Source: Blasia pusilla (Eukaryota; Marchantiophyta; Marchantiopsida; Blasiales). From it: 64,000 bases of DNA. The notes beneath the pieces were generated by a model, which worked only from the letters and a program-made list of their open reading frames with translations, had not been told where the DNA came from and did no database searches. How positions within the stretch are numbered: the first letter of the stretch is position 1; the number at the start of each line of letters is the position of its first letter. The stretch covers positions 5,270,001-5,334,000 of the forward strand of contig CM114274.1 in NCBI GenBank assembly GCA_050084515.1, written 5' to 3'. The position numbers were made by a program, and so were the translations under genes. Shown here piece by piece: positions 48,701 to 59,579 of the stretch.

Positions 48701-50512
48701 AGTGTGAAGGGAGCACCCTCAGGTGGGCGTGAGGAGAGTGAAGTGGATGCTCAGGCTAGAGCTGAAGAAGAATTCAAACGTGGTATGTATGGTTTGGAGA
48801 AGAGCAGCAGTGATGAAGATGAGGTGGCTGTCAACAAGAAGCGCATTCTCATCCGCATTCGGGAGAAACAGGCGGCAGGCAGCACAGTTGATGTGAACAA
48901 GCTGAAGGAGGCCACCAAGCAATTCAGAATTGGAGATAGCATGCATGGAGTGAGGACCCAACGACTGTCTGCTGGTTCTCAAGACTTGACATTGACTCCT
49001 ATGCCAGCTCTAATGGCTCCTGCTCCTGAGCCAGTGGCTATACCACCACCCATGATGGGCACGGGTATTGATACTGGACCTATGATGGGTGTAGGTGTTG
49101 ATAGTGGACCTATACCTGAAGATATATTTCAGGGTGAGAGTACTGTTGCTACATTTCAAGCACAGTTGTATACTCCAGGTATGGTCTATCCCGGACATCA
49201 GCCGCCTGGGGTCACTCCACAATGGACCTTTACAGGTTTGGGAACACCTCAACAAGGTGTACCTCCTCAAGGTGCTCCGGGTTCCCTTCAACCTCCAGGT
49301 GCTGCAAGTTTTGAGCTAGCAAGTGGTATTCCTCCTCAGGCAGTTCAAAATCTTGGTGCTGATTTGAGTCTGCCTGATGGTGGTGTTCCACCACAAGCTC
49401 AAAGTTCATCCAGTGCAGATATTGGCAGCCAGGAGAGTGGAGGACAAGCTCCAACCGATCTAAGCGCTCTTGCAGGACCTCCTAAAAGTGCTCAGCCAAG
49501 TTCACCAAAGGGACCACTGAAGTTGGGCCAGGTAAGATTTGAATATCAGGCTTTCCACTCAGGGGAAGAGGCACATCAGTTGGAAAACTTACAGTTAGCC
49601 ATTTTTAGTCGGAAAATTTCAGCTCAGTGATTGGTATAAATCTTGGCAGATGACTTTATCCGTTTTTAATTTGGCAGCAGGTAGAATCTAGTGCTTTGGT
49701 CACTTAGTCTTTCTGAACAGGGTGGGAATTGAGTAATGTTGATTCTACAGGTGCCTCGTGGAGCTCCTGCATCGAAGTGTTTTAAGGCCGGTCTTTCTCA
49801 CATTGAACAGAACCAGCTCACAGATGCAATGTCTTGCTTCAATGAGGCATTTCTGGCTCTGGCTAAGGACCAGTCTCTTAATGTCGACATCAAGCCACAG
49901 GCCAAGATCTGTGCACAGTACAAAATTGCTGTTTTACTTCTTCAGGTACGTCCTTTCAACCCCATGTCTGATCATCTTGCACTAGCGAGCTTCTGTCAAG
50001 TTGTTTGAAGGGGGATCTAAATGTTCCTCATGGTTTTGCAGGAAATAGCACGGCTACTGCGAGTAGAGGGTCAAGGTGCTGTTGGTGCCAAAGAGGAGAT
50101 GGCCCGGTTATCTCGTCACCTAAGTACATTGCCCCTACAACCAAAGCATCGTATCCTTTGTATCCGAACAGCTATCAAGCGAAACATGGATGTACAGAAC
50201 TATATATTCTCAAAGAAGATGCTGGATCTTCTGATTTCGAAAGCCCCACCCAGCAAGCAAGACGAACTCAAGGGCCTAGTAGAAATATGTCTACAAAGGG
50301 GACTAACAGATAGGACTATTGATGGAGAAGAAGATGCATCACAGTTTTGTGCTGCTACTTTGGGGAGGCTCTCCACCATAGGCTATGATAGCTGTGATAC
50401 TTGTGGTGCCAAGTTTTCTGCATTGTCATCCCCGGGCTGCACTGTGTGTGGGATGGGCACAGTACTCCGATCTGATTCTGCCACAGGGCCCACGTCATCA
50501 CCATTTTCATGA
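33706..50512 (+). CDS. TWD40-1: TWD40-1, TSET/TPLATE endocytic complex subunit (24 exons)
   Basis: Subunit of the plant TSET/TPLATE adaptor complex acting in clathrin-mediated endocytosis at the plasma membrane. Exons: 33706-33838, 33935-34044, 34946-35117, 35316-35416, 35607-35679, 36132-36270, 36634-36794, 37137-37261, 37479-37584, 37948-38038, 38322-38373, 39476-39577, 39848-39994, 40310-40472, 40633-40974, 41602-41756, 42005-42144, 42334-42446, 43027-43222, 43904-44015, 47494-47648, 48127-49531, 49751-49945, 50042-50512. The sum is 4959 nt (1652 residues); the Arabidopsis protein, from memory, is about 1600. The N-terminal half matches the WD40 propellers (EFDALTGCK, FFEPA); LDLFICHLNPSAMRRL and CFNEAFLALAKDQS mark the solenoid. 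A Pro/Gly/Gln-rich linker occupies about residues 1200-1430. Cysteines 1614, 1617, 1629 and 1632 form a CxxC pair. Start MEWITTQ aligns with the family; an in-frame Met at 33487 exists. The end of exon 17 (42144) is the least certain junction. Confidence 0.95.
38711..39353 (-). repeat. LTR-like insertion in TWD40-1 intron 11
   Basis: On the minus strand it starts TGTTGAAATTTG at 39353, the start typical of Ty1/copia LTRs. It resembles 43559-43862 in both the first 40 bases (ATCTAGTTTA) and a later block (CATGGATGG ... AGCT). The intron is about 1.1 kb and contains little else. It is probably a fragment or solo end of a non-autonomous LTR element. Confidence 0.5.
43559..43862 (-). repeat. LTR-like insertion in TWD40-1 intron 19
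   Basis: Related to the intron 11 insertion, same orientation, starting TGTTGAAAATGC at 43862. The shared inner block reads GTCATGGATGG on the minus strand. The element may extend left to about 43415, where minus-strand frames remain open (MDGSTEAISDIDQ...). Confidence 0.5.
44500..47100 (-). pseudogene. LINE-type non-LTR relic(s) in TWD40-1 intron 20
   Basis: Three minus-strand frames carry non-LTR hallmarks. 46634-47092 has the post-RT block YTYLGIEF, KKVNGLSCFLHCRAI and HPSLEYGPGVWDA. 45169-45612 and 44703-45095 carry the cysteine-histidine motif often found at LINE C-termini (CTLCDGDETSSHYLISC and CRFCNSGLVDDEHHYLFDC). Together they fill most of the 3.5-kb intron. The two cysteine modules suggest two partial insertions or a duplicated tail. 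All frames are truncated. Confidence 0.7.
45160..45957. repeat. Repeated LINE-tail units of about 85-100 bp
   Basis: A unit running from 'gtactcat' through 'tatagaccccacgccctggt' to 'gagactgggatgggtgtaga' appears at about 45160-45257, 45655-45736, 45737-45832 and 45860-45957, with a fifth, more diverged copy near 44500-44600. On the minus strand these lie beside LINE coding relics, so they are likely 3'-tail repeats. Confidence 0.7.
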
Positions 50513-51490
50513 GCAGGGTCTCTTCATCGATTGACCTATGAAAAGGTTATTGGGATGTATGAGGACAATATTATGGAGATGGTTTTTCCCCTCTGGTCTA
50601 GAGCCATTCATTCCAAACGTTTTGACAGCTGAGAATCTGGCATGTTTGTGGCACAGGTTCAATAGAGGGGCTGCCTCATGAACGAAGTCCGCTCAAAGGT
50701 CCTCATGGTAGCCATGGAGAGTAATTCATGGTAGTTACTCGAGGCTGACAAGAGAATGGTTCTCTTTAGCAGCTAAGTCCATATGATGTTTATTCCATCA
50801 TCTGACTTCTGTAGAGTATTTAGTATACTCGTGAAGTACTAGTGATATCACTTGTCCAGTTCCTACCCAGACCTAATGCCCAGCAGGGTGGTTTCAACAA
50901 CTCTGTTATGTAACGGGGGATGTAGGTCAGCCAACAATTTAGAAATATGAGCGAAGACCTGGCCAGAGTATAATACCCTTGGAGTGGGCAACCCTTAGCC
51001 GTCCATGCAGTAAATCTGATCTCAGAAGACAGATTTGGTCATTGTAGGTTGCTTACCTGACACACATGCTACAACCGGGATACCAGTCTGGTTTTGCAGC
51101 TGCACAGATGGTCCTTGAGGAGCATATTTCCTTCATTCTTTTGCCCCATACCTTTAGATGTAAAGTAGTGGCACTTTGTTAGATGATCTTGTAAGCATAT
51201 AAGGGGCTAGGTGATGTTTTCACCGAATACATTTTTTGACTTTACGATGTGTACATTCATAGGTTGTACTGTCTTCTGGTTTGTATTTTTATACTATACT
51301 ACGTTTCAAAAGGTGCTTTGATACTCCCCTGTAGTACGGAGATCGAGGTGCGACCTCTGTGCTTCTGCAATGGGCTTCCGAGGGCTTTCCCATGCCATCG
51401 TGGGCTGTGTGAGAATATGTAATCTTGGATTGCATATTCAGTGATGTGTTGCTTTATTGACCTGGTACTCATGGATGTCATTTAGCCTAT
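50513..51490 (+). other. 3' flank of TWD40-1
   Basis: Sequence after the TGA stop, probably 3' untranslated region for several hundred bases, followed by intergenic DNA. No clear polyadenylation signal was fixed and no other feature was seen. Confidence 0.4.
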
Positions 51491-51506
51491 GTCGAATCAA
51501 CTGGCC

Positions 51507-51719
51507 TCATGCTTCAGCCCTTGAAATCATAGGGTGGCATCCTTGTTCTTCGAATCTTCCCAAGTCCAGGTTAATCTGGTTATATGCAGTTGCTCGTTGA
51601 TTGATCTCCTTCACGCCAAACTGAACCCTCCTACCGCTTTTTGTAATGTGAAGATTACCCTTACTACTTCTGTGAAACAAACCAATCAATAATCTCCTTG
51701 TGCATCCTACTATCATGGT
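51507..51719 (-). pseudogene. Unassigned exon-like ORF
   Basis: A 69-codon minus-strand frame with protein-like composition (HITKSGRRVQFGVKEINQ, RATAYNQINLDLGRFEEQG) that ends at a stop at 51507. I do not recognise the family, and no upstream exon could be linked between 51720 and 52100. It may be a gene fragment carried by a transposon or the last exon of an unmodelled gene. Confidence 0.25.
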
Positions 51720-53814
51720 GCAATTTCTTCAACTGTCGCCCGGACTACAGTTTCTTCTTTTCTAGAGAATCAGTCACACATGAATACCACACTTCATTTG
51801 TCAAGTCACCACTTCTCGATGCATTCACGTCACATCTTCATTCTCTTGGGGGGTACAATGTAGCACAAAATGGACCCATTTCATTGACTGTTTTCCTCCG
51901 AGTGGCCGGTGCATCACGTCAAACGCTCAGGAAGACTCGGAGCCTGTGGTGGTCATGCGGCAACTTCTGCTAATAATCACCTTCCGTCGTGTTCGAAGTG
52001 ACTCTGAACATCGAAGTGAGGGACTGCGTTCTCATGCTTCACGGGCGCACGAGTGAGCTGGATGAATCGAGTATTGTCAAAGAATTTCCTTAATTAGCAT
52101 TCTCCTAAATTCCTCAAGTCTCGAAATGCGGAGGAGGAGTTCCTAAATCATATGAATGGTTTCTTGTTAATAGAAAGTAACTCTTATGATTTTGTTAGGA
52201 AATGAAAATTCTTGGATGGAAAAAAGTTAAGTTTATGGAATGATGATAATATTAATTACACTTTCAAATGGTAAAAGTTAGCGGACTGACATAGTGTCGG
52301 ATTTAGTCCCAAAACCCTTCTTCCAAAGTTGTGATTAAAGTTTTCCAAAATCAATTCATGACAATTTGTGATGTGAATGTAAATTTATTTCAAGGAATCA
52401 TACCATTACCATAGAAAACTCTTTGAATGAAAAAACATCTAAGCTCTAGATGGGCCATATTTTTCATGAAAATGAAGTATTGTCACATTTATTGATTTAG
52501 ATTTTCTTACCAATTTTGCCATCTTGAATGTTCTCTTATAAATTTTCAAAAGATAAAAAAATAACTATGAAGAGATGATGGGTTTAGAGAACCCTCCTCG
52601 AGTTGTTGACACCTATTCTTTGAAGACTCCTCTCCTCTTGATTACACATGTCGAGAGGAGGGAGTTGAGTTAAGAGAGCTAAGTGAAGGGGAGAGTGTTG
52701 TAGTCGAGAGAGGGAGGGGACGCGGGAGGAAAGGGCATAATTTTTAAAAATTCTTTTTTGTGTTCGGGCAACTCACTAGTTAATTTTTGAGAAAATTATT
52801 TTCTTACATCTCCTTTTAAACAATAATTCTTGAAAGTGATAAGGTTTAATATTTTTACTAAGAGTAGAGTAGAGTAGATTTTTAGTCCACGGGAAGCGGA
52901 TGTGGCTTATGGGACCCCTTTCACATATATGATTGACATCACATCCGACAGGCACCTTCACATCTAGATTTGGGGTTCGCACTGAGGAGATTTGGTTTTT
53001 TTTTTTTTTTGGTTTTTTTTAATTTAAGGCCTGGAATTTTTTATCCAGATTTTTTACCCCGGGAGCATAGTCAAGGCACACAAGGCGTTCTCTCGAATTA
53101 TACAAATATATATACAAATTTGAGACAAAGAAGGCTTTGATAGGGATTTTTTGAAAAAAATATTTTTCAAGAAGAGTCGAAGTTGGAAGAGGTGCCTCTC
53201 TCTATCAAGAGGGATAGAAAGAAATATCTCTCGAGAGGTTTCCTCCTATCTCTAATTCCTCGGATGTTTGTGGCCTTGGAGTTCCCCCTTCTTGTACTTT
53301 CAAGGAGCTTTGCTATTCTCTTTTATTCATGACTTATATTTTATTTGGAGATTTAGGAAGGGTCCATCTTTGTCTCTAACTTTCATGAGGAAATGATATA
53401 GAAAATAGGGTAAAGGACCAAAGGATAAAGAGAGGAGAGGGATGTACCATCTCAATTCTGCCAAAGATAAGAGGTAAGAAACAATTAAGAACGAGTTCAG
53501 TTGTTGGTTGATGCACAATAGTTTGGGAGATGGATGACCTTTTGTTAAAACAAGAAGGGAGGTAATGGTAGGGACTCCTTCCCTCTATCGAAGAGGATCA
53601 AAATGGATGCATGTGGGACGTCTCCGAAGGTTTGAGAGGATCCTTGTGGCCTAGTGTATCACTTGGGCCTAAAAAAAAACTAAGAAAATATAGTATAATA
53701 TTTTATAATTAAGATTAAAAAACGAATTTTTATCTAATAGTTTTGAAACGTATGAAATGATGAAGATGTAATTAAAAAATTAGAAAATAATTTTTGTGTC
53801 ACATATGATTCCCA
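51720..53814. other. AT-rich intergenic DNA
   Basis: No feature with coding potential was recognised. It holds a T-rich tract at about 52995-53030. Confidence 0.45.
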
Positions 53815-54080
53815 TAACTATATTTTTACCGTTGGGAGGGCTATTTTTGGGGGAAGAGCTTTTTGGCTCTTCCCAACGGTATAAGAGTGAGAGAGATGGC
53901 TTTCTCAAGCCATCTTTCTCATGTTGAGCCTTAGGAGCGCTTCTCTTGCATAGATGTGTGTGGATGTGTAGGAGTTAGGGTGCTAGCTTCCGGATTCCCT
54001 CATAGTAGAGGATGGATGTGGTTTGATAGGCCGATGTAGATTCATGAGTGGAGTTTTAGGCCGGGTGAGCCATTTTTTAT
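53815..54080 (+). repeat. Direct repeat R1 (pair with 57256-57510)
   Basis: Similar in order to 57256-57510 in the same orientation. Shared blocks are 'ttttggctcttccca', 'ctttctca..ccatctttctcatgttg' and 'gccgatgtagatt..gagtgga.ttttaggc'. The two copies are about 3.4 kb apart. They may be diverged LTRs of one element spanning 53815-57510 or independent solo fragments. Confidence 0.65.
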
Positions 54081-54512
54081 TATTCTTGATTTTTTTGTGG
54101 AGTCCCAGTGTATATGCGTGAGTATGTTTCATTTATGTGTGGATCTACTTGTATGTTGGGGAATATCAGTGTTGGGTGGTATGTAGATGTGACCAGCGAT
54201 GTGGGTTGTGTAGCGATGTGTATGGGTATGACATGAGACACGTGACTCTAAAAAATACCCGAATTTTAATTGGGCATGTCTCAAGGAATGCCATATTTGA
54301 GTATGTATGTAAATATAGGTAGCATAAAAATATTCTAAATGCTCGAGAAGTTTTGCATGCAAATTGATGAGCAATTGGAGAGAAATTTTCTACTCTTAAA
54401 CAATTTTGTATGATTTGTAAGTAGAACTCTCATGCGCCCATACGACTAGTGAATCTTTGCTTTATGGGGATGCATAAATAGAAGGTGAATTCATTGTGTA
54501 GTAGTAAGGTGC

Positions 54513-54926
54513 CCATGCGATGCACAGGAAATAAAAAAGTGTTTGAAGAGCCAGTGTATAGCTCGTGAAGAGAAAAGATTAATAATATTGCACATAAATT
54601 GAATTTTTTTTTCTTGCTGCCCATAACATGTGCAACATTTTCTTGTTGCCCAGTTCCCACGTGTCAAGCAGAGAGGTGTTTGCAAATCAAGAAGGCATTC
54701 TCATATAATAATGTAGATAAGTTGTCCGTGCGATGCACATGAAATAAAAAAGTGTTTGAAGAGCTAGTGTATAGCCCGTGAAGAGAAAAGATTAATAATA
54801 TTGCACATAAATTGAAATATTTTTCTTGCTGCCCATAACATGTGCAACATTTTCTTGTTGCCCAGTTCCCACGTGTCAAGCAGAGAGGTGTTTGCAAATC
54901 AAGAAGGCACTCTCCCATAATAATAT
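54513..54926 (-). repeat. 213-bp tandem duplication with hairpin ends
   Basis: Two adjacent units with a 213-bp period (about 54513-54725 and 54726-54926) are nearly identical over 'agaggtgtttgcaaatcaag', 'cttgttgcccagttcccacg' and 'gaagagaaaagattaataat'. On the minus strand each unit ends in a hairpin-like GTGCATCGCA(T/C)GG. This could be a tandem non-autonomous Helitron-like element, but the CTRR ends are not convincing. Confidence 0.7.
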
Positions 54927-56646
54927 ATATTTTTCAAGGATGTGTAAGATTATGTGATTATAAGGGGAAATTTTAAAAAAAGCTATATTTCATCAAGAGG
55001 GTCATAATCAACTACACTTTGCCTAGTAGTGCCAGTCTACCCTTGAGAATGTGTAATTGAGTACATCTCCATCTATCCATCTTTGGATGGTTCATATAAA
55101 AGCATTGCTTCACTTGAGATGGGAATGCAAATGGCTCATCTCCATCATGTTCCCCTCTAAAAAACTTTTTTGTTCTTGTATAGCTAACACATATATTTAG
55201 TGCCATGAATCCTCTCATTGAGAGAAGAGTGAGAAAAGGAAAGGATATGGGATTAGTTATGAAGTTAATTGAACTTAATTCTACGTAGATTTTTAGAAAA
55301 TTGGGGAGTCAATCTTTAATTTGCCTTAGTCTCCCTACTCTAGAAATTTCTCACATGTTGTAAAAATATTTTTTAAAAATTGGTATTTTAAAACATTTCC
55401 AAGCTTCGTTGGGAGGGAAATTTTAACTAGATTTTGGTGGAATAAAAAATTTAGTCAAAAAAATAATTTTAAATATGATGAGAGGATATCTGTTTTTTTA
55501 ATGAATTTTTTAAGTTAGATTTTTCAATATCAAATATATATCTATGACATTAAGTATGTTATCTTCATGCACTTTTAACTCCATTAATATGACATATTTC
55601 CAAAGGCACTATAAAATAGATCTCCATTGATTAGGCTTGCCATAAGCCTAATCAATGGATTTCTTTTGAGACAAACTTCCACTCTGGAACTATTGAACTA
55701 CGAGCGTTTTCTGGGTTCATAGAAGTGTCATATTCCAAAAGCTCCAAGAAGCCAACACAAACCTTTTCTAGAAGTGTGATTTCACAATTCTAGAGTGTTC
55801 TAAGAAGCTAGTGAAAAATATTTCTTGGTTCATGGAAGCTGCATATAGAAGTGTAATATCACACTTCTATGACCATAAATATTCCATCCAAATTAACCAA
55901 CCAAATATTTTTCTCATTTTTTTAACTACATTGGGTCCTTTCAATACCGTTTTTCAGTTCCATCTATCTTATTATTATTAGATATCCATATTTCATTGCC
56001 TCCATCTCATTTCTTTCTCCCCCCACCTCCATTCCCTCCCTCACCCTTGCCTTGCTTTCCATGAGCTATAAGCAAGGGCCCTACCTCTTGCAATCTATGT
56101 AAGTGGACATGTTTCTTCATGGGACACGCTTGTTTGTTTTTATGCAACCATGCTTGGAATGTAACATTTCAAATTTTCACCCTCCTCTTAAAGCCACAAT
56201 CTTTCATGGCACTGAATCTAAAATCTAATAGTATCATGTTAATCGAGTGAATTCACTTTGTGATCTAAACTCCCCACTACTTCACTTCTACCTTATATCA
56301 CATCACTTCACCTGAAGTTTCAAGGTCTAATTTATCATTTATGATTTATAACTTTAAAAAAAAACAAAAAAAGTGAAAAGAAAGAAAATAAGATTCCAAG
56401 AAGGGAAGGAATCAAGAAATGCAATAAAAAAATGGTAGAAAGTCAACACAAAAACCATGTCAACGAGCTACATAAGTAATAGCTTGAAACAAGAACTCTA
56501 GTGGTTTGGACAAACATAAATGGACCATAAGGTAAGTGATCTCAAACCTCTTTGACTCAACGTATTAATGACAAGCTTTTGCACATTGTGAAGCCACTAA
56601 GATGAATTGTAAAAAAAAGTAGTGCCTACGGAGAGAGAAGGACTAC
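54927..56646. other. AT-rich intergenic DNA with small palindromes
   Basis: No gene was recognised. A perfect 15-bp-arm hairpin (55624-55658) and a 10-bp-arm palindrome (55855-55880, ATAGAAGTGT arms) are present. Confidence 0.45.
55624..55658. repeat. Perfect 15-bp inverted repeat
   Basis: Arm CCATTGATTAGGCTT and its exact reverse complement are separated by GCCAT. It could be a small foldback or a bidirectional transcription terminator-like structure. No neighbouring gene gives it a function. Confidence 0.8.
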
Positions 56647-57042
56647 TTACGAGAAGGGCCTGGTGATGATTCTTAAGGGATGCGTAAGGGCCAGGTGATG
56701 ATTCTTGAGGGAGTGATGGTCAAATGTTTTTAGGAAGGTATCAAAAGACATATGGAAGTGTGCATGCCCAAATACTTCTAATGCAAAAGGAATATATCCA
56801 GTAGTCTCATGTCTCATTGTATAATTTAACTCCTTCATTCTTGATGCAACTTTTTTGGCAAAATTTGTAGTATGTGCAATGTGACACACCAAGTCAACAC
56901 ATGTTGGATTGGCAACCATCATATCACCCAATAGACAAAAGTCACTTGAAGACATAACAAGATCAACTCTTCCACAAAAGGTTTCTTGTGTAGTAGAAAG
57001 GTAGGAAATGTAGTTGATCTTGCCCAATGGTGTACGTTGCAA
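56647..57042 (-). pseudogene. Transposon-derived ORF fragment
   Basis: A 131-residue frame whose centre (MMVANPTCVDLVCHIAH, then TGYIPFALEVFGHAHFHMS) resembles the C-terminal region that follows RT in some plant non-LTR-type transposon polyproteins, where 'adPTr.DLV' and 'f.PLa.E.yG' blocks recur. It lies between the two direct repeats at 53815 and 57256. No RT core was found beside it, so it is a fragment. Family assignment is tentative. Confidence 0.4.
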
Positions 57043-57198
57043 TATGAGCCAGAAATGCTACCTCTTCTATCATATGAGAGTAGCCGTTAGTTAGGGATCT
57101 ATTGCGGCGACAGCATAGAGAGCCAGCGGACTATTGTGACTCGTGAGTATAACTTCATCATGAGGTGTCGGATGGAGATGAGGATAGTTTCACAATCG

Positions 57199-57255
57199 GG
57201 TGACTTGTTCAGCAGGTCACCCGCCCCTGGTAACCTAAGCGCGTAGGTTACCAGG
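57199..57255. repeat. Two consecutive palindromes
   Basis: GGGTGAC...GTCACCC (about 57199-57222) is followed at 57226-57255 by a hairpin with the 11-bp arm CCTGGTAACCT and an 8-base loop. They sit immediately before direct repeat R2 and might mark an insertion boundary. Confidence 0.75.
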
Positions 57256-57510
57256 AGGGGTGTCATCTTTAGGGGAGGAGCCTTTTGGCTCTTCCCACAC
57301 TTATATATAGGGGAGAGATAACTTTCTCAATCCATCTTTCTCATGTTGGGCCGTTGGAGTATCATTCTTGCTCGGGTGTGTGAGTTAGGATTGGCTACTA
57401 GCGTCTCAATTCCTTGATAGCACAGGGTAGACGAGGCTTGATATGCCAATGTAGATTGAAGAGTGGAATTTTAGGCTGAGTGTGCCATTTTAACTCTTAT
57501 TTTTACATGA
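57256..57510 (+). repeat. Direct repeat R2 (pair with 53815-54080)
   Basis: Second copy of the repeat described at 53815-54080, diverged but collinear. Confidence 0.65.
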
Positions 57511-57581
57511 GAAAGATGTGAGGGGCAAGGGGGAATTCGTTGTTTGCAGGTAGGCAAGCGAGTTGCCTCGATGGGGAGCCT

Positions 57582-58070
57582 TGTCACGTCTTTTATTATA
57601 AATCAATGAGATCTAGTAGAGTGCCTTTGTGAGTAGTGGAGGATAGGCTCAAGAGGTCGAGGATGACTTGTTGAGGCTCCGGAAAACCTGAGAGAGCAGG
57701 TTTCCCCTTCGTTTTGGCTCATTTGGAGCCAAAACGAAGGGCTTATATGGTTGACTTTCTATTTTGGGAAGTGGCCCTTGACCTCCTACATCAAGTCAAG
57801 AGCAAAGGAGGTGACTTGGAAGCATAGGTTATCATGGAGAGAGCTGGGGAGAGGGGAGGGGTATACCTTAAGGAGAGAGAGCTTGAGAGCTCATTTTGTC
57901 TTTGTTGAACCTCTTGACACGAGGCGGCGGAACTATGATCCCTTGCCTTGTGAGTGTAACCCAAGCCTCTCAATAGGAGAGTAGGTTTGGTTTGACATTG
58001 AGAGAGACATGTGAGAGTGCACACATGAGAGAGTTATGGTGTTGTGAGAGAGATTTCACCTTATTTTACA
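57582..58070 (+). repeat. B repeat, 5' copy, of copy 3
   Basis: Starts TGTCACGTC and ends TTATTTTA before CAAAGAGAGAATG, matching the 5' ends of copies 1 and 2. It is clearly more diverged than the B repeats of those copies are from each other. Confidence 0.8.
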
Positions 58071-59520
58071 AAGAGAGAATGAGAGGGTGAGAGAGCTTCA
58101 TGGGGGAGCTCGCTAGTTGCTTGATGTTTGGTGCAGGTTGGGGACCATGTTCCCTGCTTCATGGCTCATGGGAGTACTCACGGGAGCAAGAGCAGCACTA
58201 TTTTGACGTTTGCATGCCGATTTTTTGTGTGTGAGAGTGGCGCGCGAAAGCTGCGCCCAATTTGTGATAGGTAGTGAGTATGGGGGCAGATTGCCCCATG
58301 CCAGTGCTCTCAAGAGCACCATTTAGCTTGCTGATTTTTATTTTCACAGGTTTTACATTTTCGTTGGGAGAATCAGCGCATAATTGCTGCCAAAATTTAT
58401 GTAGGAGAAGAGACGTTGGGATTTACAACAATCCCCGTTTGTTTTTGTTGGAAGCTCCAATTAAAAATATTTTTTCACGCCATTGTAGATCGTGAAGTTT
58501 TGCACGCTTTGCAATAGACAATGCACAATTTGGAGTTGCGAGCAAAAAGTTATGGCAGTTTCACAAAACTGTCATTGTTTGGCAATTTTTATGGTAAAAT
58601 TGTTCAAACCCTAAACTAGCCGCCGCCGTCGACGATCCACTGTCACCATCAACGGTCCATATTTTGTGTCTGCCATCAACCGTTGACCGCCGCTTAGAGC
58701 CGTGTTTGGCTGTTGTCCGCCATTGGATTCCATTGCCACCATTACGGAGTGGATGTTGTTCCATGACAAGCGTTGATTCTTTGACTTGCGCCGCCACCAC
58801 GTACTTTGTTATGGCCGCCACCGTCATCAGAGTTTCATCATCAACGAGTGATGGCAAGTGACCTCCGGTTATGGTGTTTGAGTTTTCATTTCATTCTGCA
58901 ATGTTGTGATTGGTAGCCGCTCGACGACGATCGAGTACCGTGCTGTGATGCTTGTAGCCGTGCCTTGCCGCCGATTGTGGCCGCACCACACCGTCTCGAT
59001 CGTGGAGCCATTCCTTCACTAAGGAGCAGAGCGTGTGTATTGCTGATTGAGGAGGATATGCTGCGGTGTGCTGCATCCCATTATCGAGTGTCGTGCCGTT
59101 CTGTAGCCATTCCGTGCCGCTAGTGCCGCACCGTACTGCTGGATCCGCACCGCATATTGAGGAGGTTTGAGTAGCGTCAGTACGAGAGGGGTACGACTTG
59201 TTGATTGGAGGAGTTATCTTCATGATAGAGTTGGGGTCGAGATTTTCAGTTGCAGAGGAGCAACATCGATATTATTGTCAGATTATCCATTCTCGTCTCT
59301 TACCCTGCACGTGTGAGGGATATCCGGGTATTAGGAAGTTATTTGGGATATTGGGTTTTGTGTTGATCCTGAGAGCATCGATGACATATGGGTTGAGGGG
59401 ACATAGACCTGTGTGGGATGTCTAGAGTTGATGATGGTTTGTCGATGAGACTATAGATCAGTTTATTTGCCACACCATGCCGCTTGTTCTCCATAGCACA
59501 CATCTCGGTGAGAGAGTGTA
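58071..59520 (+). other. Leader of copy 3
   Basis: Untranslated leader homologous to 16481-18275 of copy 1 (reverse strand), including GACGGT-type units about 58620-58700 and GCCGC-rich words about 58900-59160. No open frame of interest and no recognisable tRNA primer-binding site were seen. Confidence 0.5.
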
Positions 59521-59579
59521 GCTTGAGTGCCGCATGTTAGATTGAGTGATTTCGTGATTACTCGCGAAATTGAAAGTGA

